From positions 18,033,029-18,097,028 of the forward strand of contig NW_020948983.1 in NCBI RefSeq assembly GCF_900497805.2: a stretch of DNA of 64,000 bases. The letters run 5' to 3'. The notes under the pieces were generated by a model. The model made no database searches. It worked only from the letters and a program-made list of their open reading frames with translations, and was not told where the DNA came from. Position numbers and translations under genes: made by a program. Origin of the DNA: Vombatus ursinus (Eukaryota; Chordata; Mammalia; Diprotodontia; Vombatidae). Positions 51,121-60,900 of the stretch are shown here, piece after piece (the stretch's first letter is position 1; every line of letters begins with the position of its first letter).

Positions 51121-51814
51121 GTAGGCAAAGAATTGGAATCTAGTGCTATAGTCTTGACCATGACACTTCATGGACAAGAGTTAAACCAAGGTTTGCCATT
51201 ATGCTCTTTGTGAATAAGTTTCCAAAAAAGGGAAGATAACAGAAAGTGAAGAAAGCAGTCTAGCACACATTGTAACAAACATAAAGGAGAGAAAGTATGA
51301 TTCCCCCTGTTGCTCCCCACCCCAGCTGGCACCAGTAGCACCCCTCCCATCAGTTTCGCAATGCCATCCCTGGCTGAAATCAGAACCAACAGCTTCTCTC
51401 CTGGGAAAGCAAAGAAGTCATCCAGCAAGAAAAGCTAGGGTACCCCACTCACCAGCTTTAGTATTTCCCTCTCCCCCAAAAAACCCTACAGCACCAGCAG
51501 CCCTGCCCGGAAAGCCTCATGCAAAATGGAAATGCAGCAATCCCTTTTCCATAACCCAAAGTTGCTACCCAGGGTGCTTGCTACCTAAAGGGCTCAACCT
51601 GCCTACCCTCCAGGGATTCTTCACCTCCAAGCTAGCTCAAATGCCAGTCACAGTCACTCATGACCATGTACTGTATACTATACTGCCTGTATAGAACAGG
51701 ACTTATATCCCCTCCAGGGACCTCCTCTCACTTAATAAAGCACCAGTGAACCTTCAGGGTCTTTACCACTCAGTGGTCTGGCACCAATGCATCTTTGGGT
51801 AGGATCTCTTATGA
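51121..51814. other. WBP1L intron 1 proximal, nothing recognised
   Basis: No exon or classified repeat is supported. Confidence 0.5.
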
Positions 51815-52035
51815 ACAGCATAAAGAGTGCTGGAGTCAGATGAACCGGATTCAGATCCTGGCAGTTGCCTTTACTACCAGTGTGGTGACCTTGGCCAAGT
51901 CATTTAATCTCCCTAGGCCTCAGTTCGTCATCTGTTAAATGGGGATACTGAGAGGAGGGAAGAGATAGACTGGGGCATGACTTAGATGACTTCTAAGTAG
52001 GAATTTCCTTCCAATTCTAAATCTATAGTCCCAGA
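51815..52035 (+). repeat. MIR-family SINE upstream of CpG island
   Basis: AAAGAGTGCTGGAGTCAG, CTTGGCCAAGTCATTTAATC and TTCTAAATCTATAGTCCC. Confidence 0.72.
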
Positions 52036-52458
52036 AACCCCTCCCCCACCCTTGGGCTGGTGCTCCATTTAGAATTCTTCAAATCCTACCTTTTCAGAGC
52101 CCCTTCCCAAAAGCCTGGCATTAATGTCCCAACCCAGGGGTGCCCCTTAGGGTACCTTCCGCCAGTATGGCACTGCTCTCTCCCCCCAGCACCAGCTTCC
52201 TCAAAGGCTCCCGCCCCCTGCAACCACAGCTTCTTCAGGACCTCCTCGGGTCCTTGACGCCCACCCTCCGGACACACATACCCAATACCCTCTTTGAGCC
52301 TCCTCACCCCCTCAGGACGCCCTTTCTCTCGTCCTACTGCCCTCCCACGCACCCCCAGCCCCAGCTCAGGACCCCTCTCCTCCCTCGTCACGGCGCCCAT
52401 CTCCGCTCTCCCACTCTGGTCCTGTGGTCCCCCTCCCCTCTGGACCCCCTTCCCTTAC

Positions 52459-52548
52459 CTGAGGGGGTTCGGCCCTGGCTGACAGGGGGGTGGGCAGCGC
52501 CTGGAGGAGCAGGAGCGCCATGCCGCCCAGGAACCTTCTCCTCTCCAT
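52459..52548 (-). CDS. WBP1L: WBP1L exon 1, signal-peptide isoform
   Basis: ATG at 52548 opens 30 codons, MERRRFLGGMALLLL then QALPTPLSARAEPPQ, followed by a CAG/GTAAGG donor in phase 0. The hydrophobic core and small residues before ARA are those of a signal peptide. It matches the human long-isoform start (MERRRLLGGMALLLL as I recall it). The start context is strong, with G at -3 and G at +4. The exon joins in phase to DKETCVG of the next coding exon. A uORF ends on this ATG (see 52548-52679). Confidence 0.95.
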
Positions 52549-52679
52549 CACCCTCCGGCTCCGGCTCCTGCTCCTCCACCGCCGCCACAGCTTCCCTCCT
52601 CCTCCTCTTCCTCCTCCCTCTCCTCCTCCTCTTCCCCCTTCTTCCTTCTTCCCTGCTCCTCTTCCTGTTTCGTTCTCAT
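52548..52679 (-). other. uORF in the WBP1L 5' leader, stop overlapping the main start
   Basis: ATG at 52679 opens 43 codons without a stop, rich in Glu/Lys/Arg then Gly/Ala. It ends in a TGA whose A is the A of the WBP1L start codon (TGATGG). The uORF ATG has G at -3 and A at +4, a moderate context. GC boxes and an ETS-like site lie 10-30 bp upstream, so whether the transcript includes this ATG depends on the true start site. A translated peptide is not claimed. Confidence 0.6.
52595..52670. repeat. Polypyrimidine/polypurine tract in the WBP1L leader
   Basis: About 75 bp of almost pure C/T on the plus strand (CCT and CTT units), read as a GGA/GAA-rich tract in the WBP1L leader. It encodes the Glu-rich part of the uORF. 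Confidence 0.85.
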
Positions 52680-53086
52680 CCCCCGCCCCAACTTCCGGCT
52701 CCGCCCCGCTTCGCTGAGAGTACCGCCCCCAGGCCAGGGCCCACCCAGGCGTGGAGCCGCCTAGCCATTCCAACCTTCGACTTGGGTCCCATACTCTTCC
52801 ATCATTGATCCCCACGCCTGTCCATCAAAGCGGAACCGCCTATAAGAACAGCCACCTGGAGACCATCGGCCAACGAAAAGTAGGGGCAAGCCGGACTACA
52901 TCGGACGCGACAGGAGCAATTGAAAAGCATCTCCCATCCCCAGAGGGTGGCGGAAGAAGACCGGAAGAGGCCGGGCCATTGTAAGAGGCAGCCCTATTAG
53001 GTGTGGCGGAAGTGACTGATTCCCCCTTCTTCCCCCCCATATTAGATGAGAATCCAAAAAAAAAAAAATGTAAATTTAAAGTAACT

Positions 53087-54557
53087 GACCCAACCATTCT
53101 GGAGAGCAATTCGGAACTATGCCCAAAGGACTATAAAACTGTGCATACCCTTTAATCCAGCAATAGCACTTCTAGATCTGTATCCCAAAGAGATCATAAA
53201 AAAGGGAAAAGGGCCCACATGTACAAAAATATTTATAGCAGCTCTTTCTGTGGTGGCAAGGAATTGGAAATTGAGAGGCTGCCCATCAATTGGGGAATGG
53301 CTGAACAAGTTGTGGTATATGAATGTAATGCAATACTATTGTGCTGTAAGAAATGATGAGCAGGCAGATTTCAGAAAAACCTGGAATGACTTATGTGATG
53401 CTGAGTGAAATGAGCAGAACTGATCTGGACCCCAGAAAGAAAAAACGCTGGACTTTCCCACGTGGCCAAATCTCTGGCGTTTGCCTGAGGCTCTAATCCC
53501 ATCAACTGGCCTTTCATTGTGGCTACACCCAATCTCCCAATTCTCTGTCACCCTTAATTTAGCCTATTCTCTATTGTTTTACCTCCCTATGGCCACTTCC
53601 CACCCTTAATCCTATCTAAACTCCATTCTCCCTTGGCTACGGTCCAGGTCCCTGGCATTCTATTACCTCACAGTCCCTGCAGACTGCTTGGCCACTCCTA
53701 GATCCCTTTCTGTCTTTCTGTATATAAGGTCCATCTTGTCTCCATTAAGGTGCTGAGATTCTTATAATCTAGCCAATAGCTCACTAACATTCAGACTCCT
53801 TATGAGTCTGCCCAATATGACAGATGTTCTAATAAACCTTGTCTTTGGCTAAAAGAAGGCTTGGATCTAATTCTTTCAGGCAGAATCGGCTTGTTGTGAT
53901 TCTGGGGTCCCAGCACCCCTAAACTCCTAAATCTCAACAGAACCAGGAAAATATTGTACACAGTATCAACCATACTGTTCAACTGACCTTGACTTAGCTC
54001 TTCTCAGCAATACAATGATGTAAGACAACTCCAAAAGACACACAATGGAAAATGCTATCCACATGCAGAAAACCTGGAAAGACTTGTATGAATTGATGCT
54101 GAGTGAAGTGTGCAGAACCAGGAGAACATTGTACACAGAAACAGCAACATTGTGCAATGATCATCTATGATAGACTTAGCTCTTCTCAGCAACACAATGA
54201 TCTAATACAATTTTAAAAGACTCATGATGGAATGCTATGCACATCCAAAGAAAGAACTATGGAGTCTGAATGCAGATTGAAGCATACTATTTTCACTTTT
54301 GTTTTGTTTTGTTTTTTTCTTTCTCGTGTTTTTCCCTTTTGTTCTGATTCTTCTTTCACAACATGACTTATATGTGAAAATATGTTTAACATGATTGTAC
54401 ATGTATAACCAATATCAGATTGCTTGCTGTCTTGGGGAGAGGGGAGGGAAGGGAGAGAGGGAGAAAAATTTGGAACTCAAAATCTTACAAAAAAGAATAT
54501 TGAAAACTATCTTTACAAGTAATTGCAAAAAATTAAATACTATTAAATGCTAAAAAT
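53087..54557 (+). mobile_element. L1 3' end (LINE-1), interrupted by a solo LTR
   Basis: This is a 5'-truncated marsupial-type L1 covering the distal 3' region (ATTTATAGCAGCTCTTTC, AATTGGGGAATGGCTGAACA and similar). It is flanked by 15-bp target-site repeats at 53072-53086 and 54558-54572 (14 of 15 match). Its 3' region contains two tandem units of about 175 bp. It lies between the WBP1L promoter and SFXN2. Confidence 0.9.
53421..53939 (+). mobile_element. Solo LTR of an endogenous retrovirus (ERV1-like)
   Basis: This is a 519-bp element starting TG and ending CA, flanked by an exact 4-bp duplication GAAC inside the L1. The 4-bp duplication points to a gammaretrovirus-like (ERV1) group. LTR parts seen are a TATA-like TATATAAG at 53721 and AATAAA at 53831. 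No internal retroviral sequence is present. It is younger than the L1 it interrupts. Confidence 0.88.
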
Positions 54558-54589
54558 AAATTTTAAGTAACTTTAAATTTCCCTTCGTT

Positions 54590-54715
54590 TTACAGCCAAA
54601 AACAAATGAAGCCCTGAAAAAGGGAAGTGACTTGCCTAAGGTCTCATAGTCATTTAAGATGGTAGGGCCAGTACTAGAATTGAAGGATCCAATCTTTCCA
54701 CTAACCTCAAACATG
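54590..54715 (-). repeat. MIR-like fragment, inverted, intergenic
   Basis: GGGAAGTGACTTGCCTAAGG and AGTACTAGAATTGAAGGATC are inverted MIR-type motifs. Confidence 0.55.
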
Positions 54716-54719
54716 CACA

Positions 54720-56285
54720 GGAGGGTCTCAGAAAAGATGCTGTTCCTAGATGTGAAAAGGGGTCAGGTTTCCTTCTCATGGAATCTGAAGTCATCTAATC
54801 CAACCTACTTCTGAAATTCGATGTCCTTCTATAATATGTAATAGTTCTAGTTTCTAACTGAGGACCTGAATTGCCGAGAATTGACTACTACCTCACCGTA
54901 GGGCTGGTCTAATTATTCGGAAGCTCTTTCTTAAGCTAAGTCAGAATCTATTTCATATAACTTCTGCTTTAGTCCTACCTCTGCCTTCTAGGTCCATACA
55001 CAATAAGCCCAATTCCATTTTTCTCATGAGCAGTTATGCCAAGGCAGAATAAACAGCTCTCTCCTCTGTAGCAATGAAGTTCTAACCCTAGGCTCAGAAA
55101 TTTTCAGGCAGAATTTAGCTCTAAAATATCCTGCTTTCCCAGGCTGAAAAAGTACTAAAGGTGCTGCTTCTCCAACTTCCAGTTTCTTAGAAATACATTT
55201 ACCAGCCCCACAAATCATGCTCTCTGGGAGCAGGGCCCAGCAAGCTGGGGCCTGGCTCATTTCACAACAGGGAGACCCTATTCAGTCCTGGTGGGGTTAA
55301 TTAGTCCTCCGAACAAAGGACTAGCTATAAACATCATTAGGAAGCCAGAAAATAAATAGCCAATTTAGTCAGGCAGTTTGGTTTGGCAAACATTTTGCAT
55401 TAATTGGATTTGGCAGGGATCCCACCCTCTCCCTGCTCCCACCCCCCAGAGGTCTGTTGGAAGGGAGTCTTATCCAGATGATCTAGCATAGGACATGACA
55501 GGACAAGCATAAAAACAGTTTAACAGGTTTAGCCAGAACTTTTTTGGGGAAAACTTCCCATTGCACTACATAATACTTTATATAATATTTAGAAAACTTG
55601 GGTTCAAACCTCAGTTTTGCCACTTTGCAGGTTTTTTTTTTAAGTAGGTCACTTTACTGCTTTAAGCAAGTTTCCTTATCTATAAAGTCAAGGTAACAAC
55701 TACCTACCTATTTTAAGGATCAAAACAAATGATGCATTTCAAGTGCTGTATGAATTTTATGAAGTCCCAAATAGATATTTTATATATGTATTGTATATTA
55801 TGTTTATATATTTTACATTATATATATATATATATTTGCAAGCTTTGAGTATAGGAGTAAGAGTAATCTCAGGATAATGAGCAGTGGCTAGAGTAGACAT
55901 ACCTGCTGCTAATAGAGAGAACTGGGGAAGGGCTAAGGTTTAGGAAAGATTTCTGGAAATAAAGGATCATCTCCTGGGATCAGAATTAAGCAAGGTGCTG
56001 GCAAGAGCCCACTATGATGGCCTATCTTTCTATTCCCATACCTGCTAAAAACCAAAACCCCAGCTTGGTCAATGCTTCATTTTCTGGGATGTTGGGGGTG
56101 GGGAAGGGGAAAAGTGGGAGGCTCCAAGAACCCACTCAAGGCTTTTTTCCCTTTACTCTTTCTAACGATGCCAGATGCAAAGGCTCTAGACTTCCGGCAC
56201 ATTTCCACACCACCCTGAGAGAATCCATAAACCAACAGAGGCCCAAGCAAGCTAAGAAATGACTGAATCACACTTAAAAGAGATG
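54720..56285. other. Intergenic space between WBP1L promoter and SFXN2 3' end
   Basis: It contains only the MIR-like and AT-rich stretch at 55590-55840. No gene is seen. Confidence 0.55.
55590..55840 (+). repeat. MIR-like fragment followed by AT-rich tract, intergenic
   Basis: AAAACTTGGGTTCAAACCTC and TTTCCTTATCTATAAAGTC are MIR-type. The stretch 55780-55835 is almost pure A/T, including ten TA repeats. Confidence 0.6.
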
Positions 56286-56289
56286 TTTA

Positions 56290-56443
56290 GGGGCAGCTAG
56301 GAGGTGCAGTGGATAGAGCACTGGGCCTTGGAGTCAAGAGAACCTGAGTTCAAATCCAGGCTCAGACACTTGACACTTACTAGCTGTGTGATCCAGGGCA
56401 AGTTACTTAACCCCATTGGCTAGCAAAAAACAAACAAACCATA
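56290..56443 (+). mobile_element. A-tailed SINE at the SFXN2 3' end
   Basis: It is flanked by AAAAGAGATGTTTA on both sides and antisense to SFXN2. It is inserted just beyond the predicted polyadenylation signals. Confidence 0.9.
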
Positions 56444-56462
56444 AAAAGAGATGTTTAAGCCT

Positions 56463-56493
56463 TTTATTGAAGAGATTTTAAAAAAGATTTATT
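56463..56493 (-). terminator. SFXN2: Candidate polyadenylation signals of SFXN2
   Basis: Two AATAAA hexamers occur on the minus strand, at 56488-56493 and 56463-56468. They are the first canonical ones after the SFXN2 stop. An A-tailed SINE is inserted immediately downstream, its end at 56443, so cleavage after the second signal would fall at the SINE boundary. Confidence 0.55.
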
Positions 56494-57114
56494 CAATTCA
56501 CAGTAAGATCCTCTCAAGAAACAGAAAATGAGACAAAATTCTTGTCTGTGTTGGTCCCAGAGGACTAAGAAATGACCCCCAAATCCCGCCAGGCAGCTCA
56601 GCCTTTGTGGGGACACTAGGGTAGGGAAGGCTGAGAGAGGACTGGCACTTGAGTGAAGGATCTTTTTTGTTTGTATCAGAATCATTCTTCCCTTTCCTAC
56701 TCTGGCAGAGGTCAGGGAGGGACAGGACTGGGAAATGGCATGTCAATATACTCCTGCCCAGAAGTTTCAGTTGAGACCTACCCAACTACACTGGCTCTTT
56801 TGGGGAGCTTTCATTCATAGGTGATAAATTTGACTAAAAAAAATAATAATCAGGTGAGTTTCCACCTCAGACAGCAATAAAACACCCAAGAGATTGCTCA
56901 CAGCTACAGTCTAAACAACCAGACTACCTAGTGACCAGTCAATGGCCACGGGCACTACCTATAAACCCTCAGCCATGGGAAGTCCAGCCTCAGCCCATGC
57001 ATTTCCAGGGGGATTTCAGCAAGCAAGGATTTGGCAGTCAGAGATCTCCACGGGATTCAGTCAGACCAGCCCCTGAAGATTTATGACAAAGTGGCCATCG
57101 AGGTAGGAATGGAA

Positions 57115-57320
57115 AAAGTAACACTAATCTGACATTGATGGAATGCTTTAAGGCTTTCAAACAATAAACTTTCTGGTTTGATCCTCACAACTCTGCGAGG
57201 TAGATACTTTGGGTATTATTAACCTCATTTTTACAATAGGAAACTGACACCAAGAGAAGTTAAATGACTCTCCCAGGGTCACATAGCTACTAAGCGTCAG
57301 AGGTGGGAAAAAGACATCCC
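57115..57320 (-). repeat. MIR in SFXN2 3' UTR
   Basis: GATCCTCACAACTCTGCGAG, GTTAAATGACTCTCCCAGGG and CACATAGCTACTAAGCGTC. It lies sense to the gene. Confidence 0.75.
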
Positions 57321-57846
57321 TGAGTTTTTTAACGTATCTGTCCTTAGAACTAGGAAGGGTTTCCTTGGAGATTTCTCCCCTGCCCCTCTTAGTCAAGTAA
57401 ATGTCTCTGATCCAGAGTATAACCTGGAATTCCAAAGTACTAGCCCCCATTCTCTTGAAAACAACCTTGGGGAATTCCCTTAATTGCCTTTACCCACACC
57501 TTGGAAGATCCTTTCTCCATATGGGACCAGAGACTGTAGGTGTAGAGGCTAATAATGTGCCAGAGTGACAGGGAGGCCGTATGGCACAAAGATTGGAGTG
57601 GGGTCTGGGGGAACAGAGCCCTCACAGTTGGTCACTCAGATTTTGGCTTCTGTCCCCTCACTATTCCATGCTCTCTCCCTTACAGGCTGACCTTAGCAAC
57701 CTGCAGTGGGAAGAGCAGGGCTTGAGCATAGATGGAATCTAGTCAACCCCCAAATTCAGCCTGACTTTTATGCTTCTTTGGGAAGTGGGAGAGGAGGAAG
57801 GAAGTTCTGAGAGCCCAGGGTAGCCAGGAGATGAAAAGGAGGTACT

Positions 57847-57946
57847 TCAGAGTCCTTTGTTGAAGTAGACAAAAGATATGAGGTCTCCATGCTTGGCTTT
57901 GAGGGAGTCTTGGAGTTCAGGTTCCAGATGTGAAACCACCATCTCA
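57847..57946 (-). CDS. SFXN2: SFXN2 exon 12, terminal coding part
   Basis: The acceptor is TTTTCTCAG. The coding part encodes (C)[19 protein letters not shown] and [13 protein letters not shown], followed by TGA at 57849-57847. YFNKGL is the usual sideroflexin C-terminus. The 3' UTR continues to about 56.45 kb. Confidence 0.96.
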
Positions 57947-60900
57947 CTGAGAAAAGAAGGGTGATGCCTTTAATAATCCAGATATGAAACAAAGCACTGC
58001 TGGAGGTCGGGGAGGGGACAGGGAAAGGGGACTGTGCTAACTGTGGACAAAGAACATTTCTGAAGAATCATCCTGGCCAGTAATTGTTCAGTTGCAAATA
58101 TGGTATCATCCACCTTACTTAGTTCAAGCCAAAGCAACTGTTGACTGTATAGTGACAAGGGGCTTCCTGTTATTACCTGGTCCCATGGGCATGAACACTA
58201 CCTACACAGCCCATGTACTATGGAGATAATTATCCTTCCCAAAGTCAAGAGCTATCTGGTTTATCAGTAACACAATATAAAGGAGACAGGATTATAAGCT
58301 GATGACCCTGTCTGAAGTGACCTCTGGTCATGCATGAAGCATTGGAAAGAGTATGGGATGTGGAACCAGGGAACCCAGATTCAAATCTCAGCTCTATTAT
58401 GTTATGTGCATGACCCTGGGCAAGTCATTTTCCTTTTCTAAGCCTCAGTCTTCTTATTTTATGTGACTGGACTACCTCTAGTGCCCTTTCCAACTCTAAA
58501 TCTATGTTCCTATGATTCCCTCTCTACCCCCAAGGCATCAGGCAAGAATAGAGAAGTGTCTAGTCATTAAAACAAAGGAAAAATGAAGAGTTACCATCTC
58601 TGTGGAAAGATGGCACAGGCCACAGGTACCATGAAGACCAGACTGTAAGAGGAGAAGATATACAAAGTCATTCCCAACTCCGGCTCACAAGAGTCCAATG
58701 ACCTTCATAATCAATACCAAAGTGTCTTTCCTTCCCTTTCTTCCACTCAAGTACCCAAGTATCCACTCTGATACCCAAATGAAATTTGTCACTTTCAAGT
58801 TCCTAAAGGGCATGAGTACATGGCAAAAGAAGAGAGGACAAGCAAGGAAATAGAGCTCACATGAAAGAAAGGACCCGGGGCAGCTAGGTGGCACAGTGGA
58901 TAGAGCACTGGCCCTGAAGTCAGGAGGACCTGAGTTCAAATCTGGCCTCAGACCAAATACTTGACACTTACTAGCTGTGTGACTCTGGGCAAGTCACTTA
59001 ACCCCAGTTGCCAAAAAAAAAAAAAAAAAAAAAGGACCCATGAATTTAATTTGCTATACAAGGCTTGGCTAGCTCAACATGGCTCTAGCTGAACCAGTGC
59101 CAGGTCACTGCCAACCCGCTCTGCTCAGAGCAAAGTTTTGTGGAAGCCTATGGAGCTTAAGGGCACTGTGAGAGTTAATAGTTGCCACTTATTTCTACAG
59201 ACAGTCCAGAGACACCCCTCCAGACGGGAAAATATTGCTCTCTTTACCCTCGAGGCCACCTCTGACACCATTTGCTTTCCAAAAAGATTAAATTAGGGCA
59301 TGTTACACAACTTGGCAACACAGATACTTGTCTGTAATGTGGACTGAGTGTCCCTCCCAGGGTACCTGAGAACACAAGCCAGAGAAAGCAATACTCACAA
59401 GCCCCCCGCCAGCATCACCTGCAGTGGGGCATGCAGAAACTGAATTTTCTGAAAGAAAAACAGACATATAGATGGATGGAGCTTCTGTGACTTCCTGTCC
59501 AGCTATCAGCAAGGAGACTCAGGTACCATTTTCCTTGCAGAAATGGAGGGGCAGAGAGGGGGTAGTGGGGAGGTGGGGGTAAAGAGAGACCCTTTGGCCC
59601 CTTCATGCTTACAAGAAGGCTGGAAACCATACCAGGAGAAGAGTTACAGAGATCTTTCTATTGTGAGCCCTGCCCTAGGATATATTGCTGAGGAGAGGAG
59701 AGGAGGGGGATTAAGTGGTAGTAACTAGGGAAGAATTACAAGCATTAAGAATCCCAGGTGCAGGCCTGTTTGGGGTCATGCGTAGGGAGAGGAGGAGAGA
59801 GAAACAACAATGTGGTGGCAGGGTGGAGAATGGATTTAGGAAGGCCTGTGTTCAAATCTTGCCTCAGACACTTATTAGCTATGTGACCCTAACCTCTTTC
59901 AGCCTCTGTTTCTTTATCTGTAAAAGAAAGTAGTTGGACTTCATGGCCTCTCCAGTTCCTTCTAGCTTTGAATCCATGGTGCTGTGAATCACTCACCTTC
60001 ATGAATGCCAACTTCTCCAGCCTCTCCATGAGGATTGGAAGCAAGACTAGGGAGGGAACAAAATTAGGAGAGGGAAAGTCAAGAAGGGCATCCCTAAACC
60101 TTCCCCAAATTCCCTTCTGAAATCAAACTAATGAACTAACTATTCCTTTGCCTCCTTTCTTGGTGGCTGAAAGACAAAGTCTCAACAATATATGGGGAAA
60201 ACTAGAAGCTAGTTTGACTGTCACATTCTTCACCCCAGCCCCAATCCCAGGTCATGTGGGGAAGAAGAGAGTACCAGGGCAAAGGCCTATATGAGAAGGG
60301 TTGGAAGGAGTTCTTAAGAACCTTCAACAACCTCACTGGCCTCAGTGTCCCCTTCAAAAAAGCTGCCTATTTCCCCTGGACCAAACAAAACCAATATGAC
60401 AATGTAAAACTCGGGTCCCACCCCCACCCCTATTCTCAGTCCTCCCGCCCTCTAGGGAGGTTTTTCCCAGGGAAGGGGTAGCCGTCAAATTCTTACTCAT
60501 CCCAGGAGCTGCCATGGTGATTCGGGAAATGACCACCTGGGAGATGCCAATGACTGCAGCTTTCTGAGAGCAGGGAGAAGAGAGCGAAGAACCATCAGAG
60601 ACCCTAGATCCCAGCCCACTCCACACATGTGAAGGGATCAAGCACCAGCACAACAGCCCTGAGAGAGCCAATCTGAAATGTGCAGGGCATAGCTTTACTA
60701 GAAGACCACAGCTACATCTTCATTGGTGTTCTGTCAGTCACGTCCAACTGTTGGTGACTGCATGTGGGGTTTTCTTGGCAAAGATACAGAAGTGGTTTGC
60801 CATCTTCTTCTCCAGCTCATTTTACAGATGAGGAAACTGAAGCAAACAGGGTGAAGTGACTTACCCAGGGCCACACAGCTATTAAGTATCTGAGGCCAGA

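Larger units (their letters stand above)
52380..53020 (-). promoter_or_regulatory. WBP1L: CpG island and WBP1L main promoter region
   Basis: This is the only strongly GC- and CpG-rich stretch in the window. On the minus strand it has GC boxes flanking an ETS-type GCCGGAAGT at 52682-52707. A further cluster of CGGAAG motifs, in plus orientation, sits near 52950, 52961 and 53010. No convincing TATA box was seen, as expected for a CpG-island promoter. The transcription start site cannot be placed from sequence. Confidence 0.8.
56444..57846 (-). other. SFXN2: SFXN2 3' UTR (predicted)
   Basis: About 1.4 kb lie between the stop codon and the first clear AATAAA signals on this strand. The interval holds a MIR fragment in the sense orientation at about 57115-57320. 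No other gene is seen in it. The extent is inferred from the polyadenylation signals only. Confidence 0.6.

Noticed and set aside
52140-52808. 222-codon plus-strand open frame over the CpG island
   Set aside because: It is antisense to the WBP1L first exon and leader. The frame is open because the region is GC-rich and low-complexity (Pro/Ser/Leu runs). No similarity is recognised.
52366-52815. 149-codon minus-strand frame starting upstream of the WBP1L ATG
   Set aside because: It runs in frame through the leader into exon 1 and past the GTAAGG donor into the intron. The upstream ATG is not the family start and the tail is intron. The true start is the ATG at 52548.
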